From Candidatus Cloacimonadota bacterium (GTDB lineage: Bacteria > Cloacimonadota > Cloacimonadia > Cloacimonadales > Cloacimonadaceae): a stretch of 36,102 nt of DNA. Position 1 is the first letter of the stretch. Each line of letters starts with the position of its first letter. The notes below the pieces were generated by a model. The model searched no databases and was not told the DNA's origin. It saw nothing but the letters and a program-made list of their open reading frames with translations. The position numbers and the translations under genes are program-made. Location of the stretch: contig JARRCD010000007.1 of assembly GCA_029982875.1 (NCBI GenBank), positions 1 to 36,102 on the forward strand. The letters run 5' to 3'. Shown here piece after piece: positions 23,245 through 31,414 of this stretch.

Positions 23245-24086
23245 AGCCAGACCTCACAATGGCGATGGGCATGACACTCAAGATTTACCGCTACTGGCAA
23301 ACTGGCAATGTGACAGGGTGCCTGCAGAATATGCACGGCCAAGACGGTGTTATTTCCTCCCAGGCCTTGAACTCCACAACCTCTGGCATTGAGCTCTGCT
23401 TTGATCCGGGCTTCCAATTCCGCATAGCGAGGATCAGGATTTGCTCTGCCAAGCTCTTCAAAAATAGCCTTTTTGGCCAGCAGAGCTACACCTTCAAAAT
23501 TGCTACCGATTCCGATTCCCAGTATCAGTGGGGGACAGGGTCGGGATCCAGCGGCCAGAACTCCATCACATATATAAGAAACGATGTCGTCGGAGCTTGC
23601 AGCGGGACTCATCATTTGCAAAAAACTCATATTTTCTGCGCCGCCACCCTTTTGCGCAATCACGAGCCGGAGGGCATGCCCGGCGGTAAATTCCGTATGG
23701 ATGATTGCCGGAGTGTTATCTAAAGTATTATGACGAGCAAAGAGAGCTTCATTTACGATGCTGGCTCGGAGGGGACAATCCTGTTGAGCTTGTCTTACTG
23801 CATTATTGATGGCCTCATAAAGGGAGCCATCCGTGATATGCAGGTCTGTGCCCAGTTCGGCAAATACTACTGTTGTCCCCGTATCCTGGCATAGGGGGAT
23901 TTTGTCCGCAGGAGACAGGGAGTGATTGGTAAGAATGGTGTTTAGCACATCCTTGGCGATTTCATCGTGCTCATTGGCCATGGCTTTGCTTAGTGCTTGG
24001 TGGACTTGGGGATCGCAATTAAAGGTGATTTCCGAGATTGCCCGATATACGGCTTGCTGGATTTTAAGGGAGGAGAGTAAATGCAT
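23241..24086 (-). CDS. Class I fumarase/tartrate dehydratase alpha subunit
   Basis: The 281-residue protein is the cluster-binding subunit. The three expected cysteines are visible: Cys66 in IPLCQDTGTTVVF, one in SRPCPPLILGIGIG, and one in RGCGVQGLGG. Other family segments include EFTAGHALRLVIAQKGGGAENMS and EGVALLAKKAIF. Oxygen-sensitive class I enzymes are typical of anaerobes, which fits an anaerobic lifestyle (inference). It ends an operon after DUF58, with one base of overlap. No other TCA-cycle gene is in the window. Confidence 0.93.
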   Translation of the reverse strand: MHLLSSLKIQQAVYRAISEITFNCDPQVHQALSKAMANEHDEIAKDVLNTILTNHSLSPADKIPLCQDTGTTVVFAELGTDLHITDGSLYEAINNAVRQAQQDCPLRASIVNEALFARHNTLDNTPAIIHTEFTAGHALRLVIAQKGGGAENMSFLQMMSPAASSDDIVSYICDGVLAAGSRPCPPLILGIGIGSNFEGVALLAKKAIFEELGRANPDPRYAELEARIKAELNARGCGVQGLGGNNTVLAVHILQAPCHIASLPVAVNLECHAHRHCEVWL

Positions 24087-24967
24087 TAGAGCCCTTTTTT
24101 CCGTTTGATGAGGTATTTTAGCAGTAAAGAGCCGATATCCTCAGTGATGGATACGGGATTATATTCTACCTTCAGTTGATGGCAGGATTCTTTTAAAGAT
24201 TGGTAGAAGCCATTATATCTGAGCTGGTATTCTTTGCGGATCTGCCAAGGATTTACGGTGATCTTTTCTCCGCTTTCGCTATCGATAAATTGAGTTTCAC
24301 GGCGGAATTCCAAGCTTTGTTCATAAGGATCAAAGAGGTGAAAAACAAGGAGTTCATGCTGGTGATTCCGGAAGTGTTTGAAGGTTTGAATGATCTTTTG
24401 ATCATCTTCCATCAGGTCTGAGATGATAATGATGAGGCTGCGTTTTTTGATGCGTTCCGCTATTTCATGTAAGGGACTTAAGATATCGGTAGTGGATTCC
24501 GCTTCGAGTTGTACCAGGCGGGCAAAGATCTGTGCGGTATAGGACCGGAAGGCTTTGGGGCTGAGGGCAGAAGTTATCTTATGATTAAAAGTATAGAGTC
24601 CGGCGGCGTCTTTTTGGGCTATCATCAGCCAAGCCAGGGCGGCGGCCAGGCGTTTGGCATAATCCATCTTGCTGATCTCGCCGGAGCCATAAAACATCGA
24701 TTTGCTGTGATCCAAGAGAATATAACAGCGGAGATTGGTCTCTTCTTCGTAACGCTTTACATAGTAGCGACCGGTGCGGGCTACGATCTTCCAATCCACG
24801 TTTTTCAGCGATTCACCGGGATTGTATTGGCGATGATCGGCAAATTCAACGCTAAAGCCATGGTAGGGAGATTTGTGCAGTCCGATCAAAAAACCTTCCA
24901 CAATCTGCTTGGCGCTAAGCTCTAAGCGGCTCAATTGGGCCAAATTTTCATCACTTAACAGAGGCAT
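24086..24967 (-). CDS. DUF58 (vWA-like) domain protein
   Basis: The 293-residue protein is a typical DUF58 member: SVEFADHRQYNPGESLKNVDWK, YYVKRYEEETNLRCYILLD, then the metal-site-like DHSKSMFYGSG (a DxSxS variant) and SLIIIISDLMEDDQK. DUF58 proteins usually travel with a MoxR AAA+ ATPase and membrane vWA proteins; none of these are adjacent here. The product is likely a cytoplasmic chaperone-like partner of such an ATPase, but this is family knowledge, not shown by the sequence. It overlaps the fumarase alpha gene by one base and starts 24967, next to the DUF3098 gene. Confidence 0.9.
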   Translation of the reverse strand: MPLLSDENLAQLSRLELSAKQIVEGFLIGLHKSPYHGFSVEFADHRQYNPGESLKNVDWKIVARTGRYYVKRYEEETNLRCYILLDHSKSMFYGSGEISKMDYAKRLAAALAWLMIAQKDAAGLYTFNHKITSALSPKAFRSYTAQIFARLVQLEAESTTDILSPLHEIAERIKKRSLIIIISDLMEDDQKIIQTFKHFRNHQHELLVFHLFDPYEQSLEFRRETQFIDSESGEKITVNPWQIRKEYQLRYNGFYQSLKESCHQLKVEYNPVSITEDIGSLLLKYLIKRKKGL

Positions 24968-25162
24968 TTATTTCTGCGCCGGGCGCCACAAGAGCGCGAT
25001 GGGGATGATGATCATATAGGCGATTACGAGCAGGATTGGGGAAATAGTGATTTCGTTGAAGCTCATAATCACATAAGCTAAGATCAGGATTACGGCACTA
25101 ATAAGCAGCAAGAGGTAATTTGCCTTGCCGAGTTGGATTCTGTTTTTGTCTTGTTTTGGCAT
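24968..25162 (-). CDS. DUF3098-like small membrane protein
   Basis: This 64-residue protein has a short polar N-terminus (MPKQDKNRIQLGKANY) and two membrane helices (about 17-36 and 42-58). The spacing and the words GKANYLLLLISAVIL and ITISPILLVIAYMI match DUF3098, a small family common in Bacteroidetes-type genomes. The start at 25162 is preceded by a strong AAGGAG; a frame opening at 25243 would overlap the acyltransferase gene. Function is unknown. In Bacteroidetes the gene often sits near ftsX or uppP, but here it lies between an acyltransferase and a DUF58 gene. Confidence 0.72.
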   Translation of the reverse strand: MPKQDKNRIQLGKANYLLLLISAVILILAYVIMSFNEITISPILLVIAYMIIIPIALLWRPAQK

Positions 25163-25239
25163 AAGAGCTCCTTTTTGGATCAGAAAGCGAGTATTTATTA
25201 CTTGATAAAAGAAAGGTGCAGAATTTGTCAAATAGTTTT

Positions 25240-26073
25240 TCACATAGCATGGTAAGAATCGTGGATTTGTCGATAAGCAGCCTCAGAGAGCTCCGAGCGA
25301 GTTTTACCCTGAATCTGGACTATGGGTTCTAAGATTCTGATTTCGGCGCTGATTTTGTGGCCTAAGAGTTTCATGAAGTGCGGGAGAAAGGTCATATTGC
25401 CATACCAGCAAATCAAATCCCGGTTGCGGTCGCTGAGCTTCTGATGATCTATGCTCTGGTATTTTATGCAGACGGGAAGGATGGGGCAATCTGCATTGAG
25501 AGCAATTTGAAAGAGGGAGCGGCGGAATTCCCGCACGGTCGTGCCATCGGAGGAGGTACCTTCGGGGAAGAGCACAACGTTGAAACCTTGCTTGATAACA
25601 GCAGTAAAGTTTTGGATCTCGGTTTTGAGACTAAGATGTTTTCTGCGATCGGTGTATAAGGAACCGCCCAGGCGGGTAATCGTTCCCAAGAAGGGATTAT
25701 TTCCCATTTCTACTGAGGTAATAAAGACGAGATTTTGCAAGCTGGCGAGGATAATGATATCGGTATAGGAAACATGATTTGCGACCAGCAGGCAGGGTCT
25801 ATCTTGGCAATCATTCAAGCGCTGGAGATTCTGGAATTGAAGGTCGATCTGAAAGGCTTTCAGAAATTTCTTTGCCACGCGGGAAGTATTTTGGATATTG
25901 CGTTTGCGGCGCAAGATGGGATCTTTGGTACAGAGTGCTATGATCCAGCCCCTAAAGAAAAACTCAAGTATCAGCAACAAGTGGCGAAAGAAGCAGAAGC
26001 AAGCTTTCACAGCAGCAGAATCAGTTTTCCCGAGGTTTGCGCAGGACTTTTTCCTGCAAGTGACTAACATCAA
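25240..26073 (-). CDS. PlsC-type lysophospholipid/aminolipid O-acyltransferase
   Basis: The 277-residue membrane-bound enzyme has the acyltransferase HX4D motif in ANHVSYTDIIIL (His100, Asp105) and the second motif FPEGTSSDGTTVREFR (169-184), with an N-terminal hydrophobic helix (about 29-45). It could be a 1-acylglycerol-3-phosphate acyltransferase, but the gene follows a GNAT N-acyltransferase, the arrangement of OlsB-OlsA or GlsB-GlsA, which make ornithine or glycine lipids. In that view this is the O-acyltransferase. The start is uncertain: the frame as given overlaps the upstream gene by 53 bases and has two adjacent Met codons; a start a little downstream (GTG/TTG) is possible. Confidence 0.82.
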   Translation of the reverse strand: MMLVTCRKKSCANLGKTDSAAVKACFCFFRHLLLILEFFFRGWIIALCTKDPILRRKRNIQNTSRVAKKFLKAFQIDLQFQNLQRLNDCQDRPCLLVANHVSYTDIIILASLQNLVFITSVEMGNNPFLGTITRLGGSLYTDRRKHLSLKTEIQNFTAVIKQGFNVVLFPEGTSSDGTTVREFRRSLFQIALNADCPILPVCIKYQSIDHQKLSDRNRDLICWYGNMTFLPHFMKLLGHKISAEIRILEPIVQIQGKTRSELSEAAYRQIHDSYHAM

Positions 26074-26863
26074 GCAGGGTGAGAAAATCTATGCATTTAA
26101 AATTCTTATCCAAAGCTGGTGAGCCATAAACCTTGGCTCCGGCCTTGAGGTAGGAGGCCAGCAGGGAGGGGATGATGTCCTTCATCTGGGCTGCATTGAT
26201 GAGGGTGGAATCGGGATTTGACTGCAGTTGACGTATGGTGCCGCGGATTTTGAATCTGGTGCGGGGACGGACGTGGTGTTCATTGCTGAGGTGTCCATTT
26301 TGGAGTAAGTAGTGGTAAATATTATGAATTTGTTTGCGATCTGTAGTTTTGATACTGGAGCAGCCAAAGAGGTAATTGGCTCCGCTGGCTTTAATGTATG
26401 CAGAAATGCCTTCCCAGAGCAAGGCGATGGTAATGCCATTACGATAATCCGGATGCACGCAGGCGCGGCCCAGCTCGAGTTTAGTTCCCGGTAAGCGGTT
26501 GATCTGTTTCATGTGAAACTCGGTGGCAGTGTACCATTTTTGCTTAAACCGGGAGGATTGCAAACGGTAGGTACCGATCAGCATATTGTTTCTTTTGTCG
26601 ACGATAATCAGGTGGTCGCAGAGTTGATCAAATTTATCCTTATCTAAACCGGAGCGTTTGCGTTTTTTGAGCAATTCAAAGAGAAAGACATCGTGGCGTA
26701 ATTTCAACGCCGCATATAATTCTTCGCGGGTATTGGCAGTTTTTACGACGAAGTTTTTCTTTTCTATCATAATCGGAATATGAGCTCGGAAGTTCTTCAT
26801 CCGTTTTCTGGTCAGGATGCTTAGCATCGCTACCATATTGATCTTTGGGTTCAGTGCTATCAT
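26021..26863 (-). CDS. GNAT-family N-acyltransferase (OlsB/GlsB-like)
   Basis: The 280-residue protein matches the Acetyltransf_5/OlsB class: LYAALKLRHDVFLFELL, then IGTYRLQSSRF, LELGRACVHPDYRNGITIALLWEGI and YLFGCSSIKT. These enzymes transfer a long acyl chain from acyl carrier protein to an amino acid such as ornithine or glycine. The PlsC gene directly downstream, overlapping, would add the second chain. The substrate cannot be told from sequence. The N-terminus holds several Met codons (26863, 26836, 26827, 26770), and I see no clearly best ribosome binding site, so the start is uncertain. It is the first gene of the operon ending in the fumarase. Confidence 0.8.
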   Translation of the reverse strand: MIALNPKINMVAMLSILTRKRMKNFRAHIPIMIEKKNFVVKTANTREELYAALKLRHDVFLFELLKKRKRSGLDKDKFDQLCDHLIIVDKRNNMLIGTYRLQSSRFKQKWYTATEFHMKQINRLPGTKLELGRACVHPDYRNGITIALLWEGISAYIKASGANYLFGCSSIKTTDRKQIHNIYHYLLQNGHLSNEHHVRPRTRFKIRGTIRQLQSNPDSTLINAAQMKDIIPSLLASYLKAGAKVYGSPALDKNFKCIDFLTLLDVSHLQEKVLRKPREN

Positions 26864-27166
26864 CAGCTCTCTCTTTCATGGCTAAGATTCAATGTCTTTC
26901 ACTTTCACCAAAACCAATAAAATCTGTCAAGCGCAAAGTGTTAAGGCTAAGGCTGATTTTTTTATTTGACATAATAAGCAGGCCGAAAAAGCATTCCAAT
27001 CAGTAAGGCAAAAATGTAGCTTCAGGGCGAAAGTTTAGTTGCGAATGTGGCGATTAAAACTCGAAGAGACCCTTTTTTATTGACAAAATTGCAGAGGACA
27101 GATAATGTTACCGTTTCTGGAAACTTGCCTTTATGGCAGACTTAATAAGGTATTACGGAGTTAGTA
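26864..27166. other. Divergent intergenic region
   Basis: These 303 bases separate the minus-strand acyltransferase operon from the plus-strand glycan operon and contain no gene. TTGACA hexamers occur at 26930-26925 (minus) and near 26965 (plus), without good -10 partners. The only convincing promoter is at 27080-27108. The minus-strand promoter could not be placed. Confidence 0.6.
27080..27108 (+). promoter_or_regulatory. Sigma70-like promoter of the plus-strand operon
   Basis: An exact TTGACA (27080-27085) lies 17 bases before TAATGT (27103-27108). Transcription would begin about 27115, some 50 bases before the start at 27167, which is preceded by GGAG. Of all promoters I looked for in the window this is among the best matched. 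Confidence 0.65.
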
Positions 27167-28126
27167 ATGAAGATACTAATCACAGGTGGTGCGGGCTTCA
27201 TCGGTTCGCATTTGGCCGAACGTCTTCTGGAAGAAGGCAATGAAGTATATGCGATAGATAATCTTTCTACGGGAAGTCTGAATAATATTGAGACCTTCCG
27301 CAACCATCCCAAGTTCCATTTTTATATAGGGTCAATTCTCAACCGGGAGCTAATGGACGAGCTGATCTCAAAGTGCAAGCAGGTGTATCACTTGGCGGCA
27401 GCAGTAGGGGTGAAATATATAATAGAGAATCCTTTACTTTCGTTGAAGACGAATATTGTAGGCACGGATAACGTCTTGGAATTATGCCTCAAATATCGGG
27501 CGAAGGCCTTGATCACTTCGACCAGCGAGATCTATGGCAAGAGCGAGAAAGTCCCGTTTGCCGAAGAGGATGATCGACTTTTGGGCTCTACTCACATCAG
27601 TCGCTGGGGTTATAGCTGCTCCAAGGCCATAGACGAGTTTTTGGCTTTGGCTTTTTATCGTGAGAAGAAGCTTCCGGTGGTGATAGTGCGTTGTTTTAAT
27701 ACTGTGGGTCCGCGGCAGACGGGTCAGTATGGCATGGTTTTACCCAAATTTATCAAGGCTGCGCTTTTGGATCAACCTCTGGTGGTATATGGTACGGGCA
27801 AACAGACCCGATGTTTTGCCGATGTTTCAGACGTGGTATCTGCCTTTATCAAGCTGATGAACACCGTTGAATGCGAAGGTAATATCTATAATGTGGGTAC
27901 TACCGAATCCATCAGTATTGCTGATTTGGCAGAGAAGGTAAAGCAGATGTGCCGCAGTAAATCCAAGATCGAATACATGAGCTATGAGGCAGCTTTTGAA
28001 GAAGGATTTGAGGATATGATGAACCGCATGCCGGATTTGAGTAAGATCAAGGAAAGCATAGACTATGAGCCTCAGTACACTCTGGATGACATCATTAATC
28101 GTATTATAGAGTATTATGAAAATTAG
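27167..28126 (+). CDS. Extended SDR sugar-nucleotide epimerase/dehydratase
   Basis: The 319-residue protein has the NAD-binding GGAGFIG (7-13), a DNLSTGSLNNI segment, the TSTSEIYG motif (117-124) with the catalytic Ser/Thr, and Tyr149-Lys153 in WGYSCSK. Further hallmarks are RCFNTVGPRQTGQYGMVLPKF and YGTGKQTRCFADVSDV. The last two resemble UDP-glucuronate decarboxylase and UDP-glucose 4-epimerase-like enzymes acting on sugar nucleotides. The exact substrate cannot be read. It opens an operon with an SLBB protein and a DegT aminotransferase, so it probably supplies a sugar for a surface glycan. Confidence 0.9.
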   Translation: MKILITGGAGFIGSHLAERLLEEGNEVYAIDNLSTGSLNNIETFRNHPKFHFYIGSILNRELMDELISKCKQVYHLAAAVGVKYIIENPLLSLKTNIVGTDNVLELCLKYRAKALITSTSEIYGKSEKVPFAEEDDRLLGSTHISRWGYSCSKAIDEFLALAFYREKKLPVVIVRCFNTVGPRQTGQYGMVLPKFIKAALLDQPLVVYGTGKQTRCFADVSDVVSAFIKLMNTVECEGNIYNVGTTESISIADLAEKVKQMCRSKSKIEYMSYEAAFEEGFEDMMNRMPDLSKIKESIDYEPQYTLDDIINRIIEYYEN

Positions 28127-29495
28127 ACAATTATGCAGTGTTCTGATCCTGCTGCTGATCAGCATGGGTTATGCCTTGGATATTCCGCTATCCGATGTAC
28201 CGCAGATCTCGATCAGTATCAGCGGATATGTCGAAAACCCCGGCAGCTATAAAGTTTATCCGGTTGACAGGCTTGCAGATGCCTTGGTGCTGAGTAAGAC
28301 TCCGCTGGCCTTGAATATAAGGCAGCCTGCGCCATTGCTGGAAGAGCAGGACGTGCTGCAGCAGATAAATCCGGTACCGAACTTGCGGGATGAAGAGGCT
28401 GACGCACCTGACTATGAGAAGTATCAGAGTTTACGGCACATCACTATATTCCGCAACAATGAGACGCAGGTCTATGATCTCTTGAGTTTTTACCGGCTGG
28501 GAGAGATCTCGCAGAATCCGTTGTTGCGTGATGGAGATGTGATTCACGTTCCTGTGATCCAGGATTTCATTTCTGTATCCGGAGCTCTGGGCTACACCGG
28601 AGATTTGGAGTATAAAAAGGGAGATACCATAGGCAAGGTGATCGAGCTGGCTTTGGGAACTCTGCCGGATGCCGATCTGAGTGCGGTGCGGTTAAGCGTA
28701 TATCAGGGCAAGGGCGAAGCATATCAAGTGAGGCTGTTGGATTTACTTGCCAGCCCCGAATTGGAAGCTACCGCCATCAACGCGGGAGATCGTCTCATGA
28801 TTCCGCATAATACGCTTTATAACAAGAAAAAGATAGTGAATTTGAGCGGGCAATTTGTGCATCAGGGAGATTATGTCTTGGCTGAAGATGCTACCCTCTG
28901 GGATGCCATACAAATGGCAGGAGGAGTCACTGATGAGGCTGATATTGATAACGCTGTGATCTTAAATCAAGCCTACAATGCCGAGCCGGATCCCGAATTT
29001 GAGAGGCTAAAGCTGAGTCCGCCCGCTGCCTTGAGTCCCCTCGAATATGCCTATTTCCGGAACAAACTGCGGCAGGCAAAAGGGCGGTACAGTGTAGATT
29101 TTAGGAAGCTGATCAATAGTGGAGGTGAAGAGAGTAATATCACCTTACGCGATGCGGACTATGTCTATATACCGCAAAGGCTGGATATGGTAAGAGTAAG
29201 CGGTCAGGTCCAGAACCCTGGTCTTTTACCCTATCAGGAAGGTCAGAATTGGCTTTATTATGTGAACCAAGCTGGAGGATATGCGAATAATTACAGTCGG
29301 CGGGGAATCAGAGTGCTAAGTGGCAGCAGCGGAAACTGGGAAAAAGCGAAGAAAGATGAGCCGCTTATGCCGGGGGACACCGTCTTTGTGCCGGATAAAT
29401 TAGACCGAAGTTTGTGGTTGGACTTAAAGGACATAATAGGTCTGACAGCTTCTGCAGTAACGATAATAATCGGGGTTCAAAACCTCACAAAATAA
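28116..29495 (+). CDS. SLBB-domain protein of polysaccharide-export type
   Basis: The 459-residue protein has a signal peptide (ends near SMGYALD) and several SLBB-like domains: ISISGYVENPGSYKVYPVDRLADAL (about 32-57), ISVSGALGYTGDLEYKKGDTIGKVI (about 150-175), VNLSGQFVHQGDYVLAEDATLWDAI (about 244-270) and VRVSGQVQNPGLLPYQEGQNWLYYV (about 361-386). The pattern 'V.(V/L)SG.V..PG.Y....' is the SLBB hallmark. A C-terminal hydrophobic stretch (DIIGLTASAVTIIIGV) may anchor it. Wza-type export lipoproteins share these domains, but the polysaccharide export (Poly_export) domain is not obvious. It overlaps the epimerase gene by 11 bases. Confidence 0.88.
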   Translation: MKIRQLCSVLILLLISMGYALDIPLSDVPQISISISGYVENPGSYKVYPVDRLADALVLSKTPLALNIRQPAPLLEEQDVLQQINPVPNLRDEEADAPDYEKYQSLRHITIFRNNETQVYDLLSFYRLGEISQNPLLRDGDVIHVPVIQDFISVSGALGYTGDLEYKKGDTIGKVIELALGTLPDADLSAVRLSVYQGKGEAYQVRLLDLLASPELEATAINAGDRLMIPHNTLYNKKKIVNLSGQFVHQGDYVLAEDATLWDAIQMAGGVTDEADIDNAVILNQAYNAEPDPEFERLKLSPPAALSPLEYAYFRNKLRQAKGRYSVDFRKLINSGGEESNITLRDADYVYIPQRLDMVRVSGQVQNPGLLPYQEGQNWLYYVNQAGGYANNYSRRGIRVLSGSSGNWEKAKKDEPLMPGDTVFVPDKLDRSLWLDLKDIIGLTASAVTIIIGVQNLTK

Positions 29496-29509
29496 GGAGT
29501 TTATACAGG

Positions 29510-30613
29510 ATGAAAGTACCGATGCTGGATTTGCATGCCCAATATGAGGATTTAATGCCACAGATCCGTGCACAACTGGACGAGGTTTTTGCTACGCATC
29601 ACTATATCATGGGCGCTCAGGTAAAAGAGTTGGAAGAGAAGATGCAGGATTATCTGGGCATCAAGCATGCCATAGGCTGTGCTTCGGGCACAGATGCTTT
29701 GGTCTTGGCAGTCAAGGCCTTGGGTCTGGGTGCAGGCGATGAGATCATCACCACCCCGTTCACCTTTTTTGCCACGGCCTCATCGATCTGGCGAAACAAC
29801 GCCAAACCGGTCTTTGTGGATATTGATCCGCAAACCTTCAATCTGGATGCGAAGAACATAGAGCAAGCCATCACCTCGCACACCAAGGCGATCATGCCGG
29901 TGCATCTTTTTGGGCAATGCTCAAATATGGATGCGATCATGGAGATTGCTCAAAAGCACAAGCTCAGAGTGATCGAAGATAATGCCCAGGGTATAGGCTC
30001 TACTTGGAATGGTAAGATGAGCTGTGCTTTTGGAGATATTGGCACGCTTTCATTTTTCCCCAGCAAGAATCTGGGTGCCATGGGCGATGGCGGGATGTGC
30101 CTGACCAATGACGCGGAGCTTGCCACTGCTTTGCGCCAATTGCGGGTTCACGGTGAAGGTCCCAAATACTATCATAAATGTGTAGGGCTAAACAGCAGAT
30201 TGGATACTATTCAGGCGGCTGTGCTATTGGTAAAGCTGGATCATCTGGAATCCTGGAGCCAGCAGCGCCGGGTTAATGCGTCCTATTACGATAAACATCT
30301 GGCCCATGTGGGAGATATCAAGACTCCCTATATAGACCCGCAAGCCAGGAGCATTTACAATCAATATACGCTGATTACTGCACGGCGGGACGAGCTAATG
30401 GCACATTTGCAGAAGAAGGGTGTCGGCTGTGCCGTGTATTATCCCTTGCCCCTGCACTTGCAGGAATGCTTTGCCGATTTGGGCTACAAAGCCGGTGATT
30501 TCCCGGTAGCAGAAGAGCTGGCCAAGAAGGTTTTATCCATCCCCATCTATCCTGAATTAACGCAGGAAATGCAACAATACGTAGTAGATAGTATAAAAGA
30601 ATTTTTCAGCTAA
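29510..30613 (+). CDS. DegT/DnrJ/EryC1-family PLP sugar aminotransferase
   Basis: The 367-residue enzyme uses pyridoxal phosphate to aminate a keto sugar nucleotide. Motifs: CASGTDALVLAVKALGLG, GDEIITTPFTFFATASSI, PVFVDIDPQTFNLD, VHLFGQC, IEDNAQGIGS with Asp157, and SFFPSKNLGAMGDGG with the PLP-binding Lys186. Sequence features (NSRLDTIQAAVL, YYPLPLHLQ) resemble WbpE/WlbC-type enzymes that make acetamido-amino uronic acids. The start at 29510 has AAGGAG about 10 bases upstream; an in-frame start at 29414 lies inside the SLBB gene. Works with the epimerase upstream in glycan precursor synthesis (inference). Confidence 0.93.
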   Translation: MKVPMLDLHAQYEDLMPQIRAQLDEVFATHHYIMGAQVKELEEKMQDYLGIKHAIGCASGTDALVLAVKALGLGAGDEIITTPFTFFATASSIWRNNAKPVFVDIDPQTFNLDAKNIEQAITSHTKAIMPVHLFGQCSNMDAIMEIAQKHKLRVIEDNAQGIGSTWNGKMSCAFGDIGTLSFFPSKNLGAMGDGGMCLTNDAELATALRQLRVHGEGPKYYHKCVGLNSRLDTIQAAVLLVKLDHLESWSQQRRVNASYYDKHLAHVGDIKTPYIDPQARSIYNQYTLITARRDELMAHLQKKGVGCAVYYPLPLHLQECFADLGYKAGDFPVAEELAKKVLSIPIYPELTQEMQQYVVDSIKEFFS

Positions 30614-30624
30614 GGAGAGAATAA

Positions 30625-31410
30625 GTGCGATACATTGTATGCATCAAACAGGTGCCAAATACCACAGAGATCAGGATTGATCCGGTAACCAACACCCTGA
30701 TTCGCGAAGGAGTGGAGAGTATCCTTAATCCCTTTGATGCTTATGCCATCGAGGAAGCGGTGCGACTCAAAGAGGCACATGGCGGGGAAGTAATTGCCCT
30801 TAGCATGGGTCCTCCCCAATGCGAGACCACCCTGCGGGAAGCGGTGGCTTTGGGGGTAGATCAGATCATCCTGCTTTCGGACCGCAAGTTTGCCGGAGCG
30901 GATACTTTAGCTACCAGCTTTACTTTGGCTGCCGCCATCCGCTATGTGGGAGATTACTGTCTGATCCTTACCGGGCAACAGGCTATCGATGGCGATACGG
31001 CTCAGGTGGGGCCTGGGATAGCTGCGCATTTGGATATTCCCCAGACTTGCTTTGTGCGCAAGATCGTGAGCATAGACAAGAGTAAAGCCATCGTGCAGCG
31101 TTTGATGGAGGATGGTTATGACACTGTGGAGATGCAACTGCCGGCTTTGATCTCGGTAGTCAAAGAGATCAATACTCCGCGGCTGCCTTCGCTAAGGGGG
31201 AAACGCAATGCCCGTAATGCCGAACTTAAGGTCTTAACTGCCGATGATCTGGGACTTGACGAGCATCAGATCGGGCTCAACGGTTCTCCTACTCAGGTCT
31301 TGAATATCTTTAGTCCAAAGCATGAGAAGCAGGTAGAGAAGTTTGAGGGTGATGCGGATGAAGCGGTGGATTTGATAATCAAGCGCTTAGATGAATTTAC
31401 CAAGAGATGA
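30625..31410 (+). CDS. etfB: Electron transfer flavoprotein beta subunit
   Basis: The 261-residue protein starts at a GTG with AAGGAGAG before it. ETF-beta segments are clear: IVCIKQVPNTTEIRID, ESILNPFDAYAIEEAVRLKE, GGEVIALSMGPP, LILTGQQAIDGDTAQVGPGIAAHL, then ALISVVKEINTPRLPSLRGK. ETF-beta binds AMP or FAD and pairs with EtfA to shuttle electrons from dehydrogenases. The gene for EtfA is not next to it, unusual because etfB-etfA are normally adjacent. The downstream gene is lgt, with a gap of 4 bases. Functional linkage with either neighbour is not evident. Confidence 0.93.
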   Translation: MRYIVCIKQVPNTTEIRIDPVTNTLIREGVESILNPFDAYAIEEAVRLKEAHGGEVIALSMGPPQCETTLREAVALGVDQIILLSDRKFAGADTLATSFTLAAAIRYVGDYCLILTGQQAIDGDTAQVGPGIAAHLDIPQTCFVRKIVSIDKSKAIVQRLMEDGYDTVEMQLPALISVVKEINTPRLPSLRGKRNARNAELKVLTADDLGLDEHQIGLNGSPTQVLNIFSPKHEKQVEKFEGDADEAVDLIIKRLDEFTKR

Positions 31411-31414
31411 AGTT

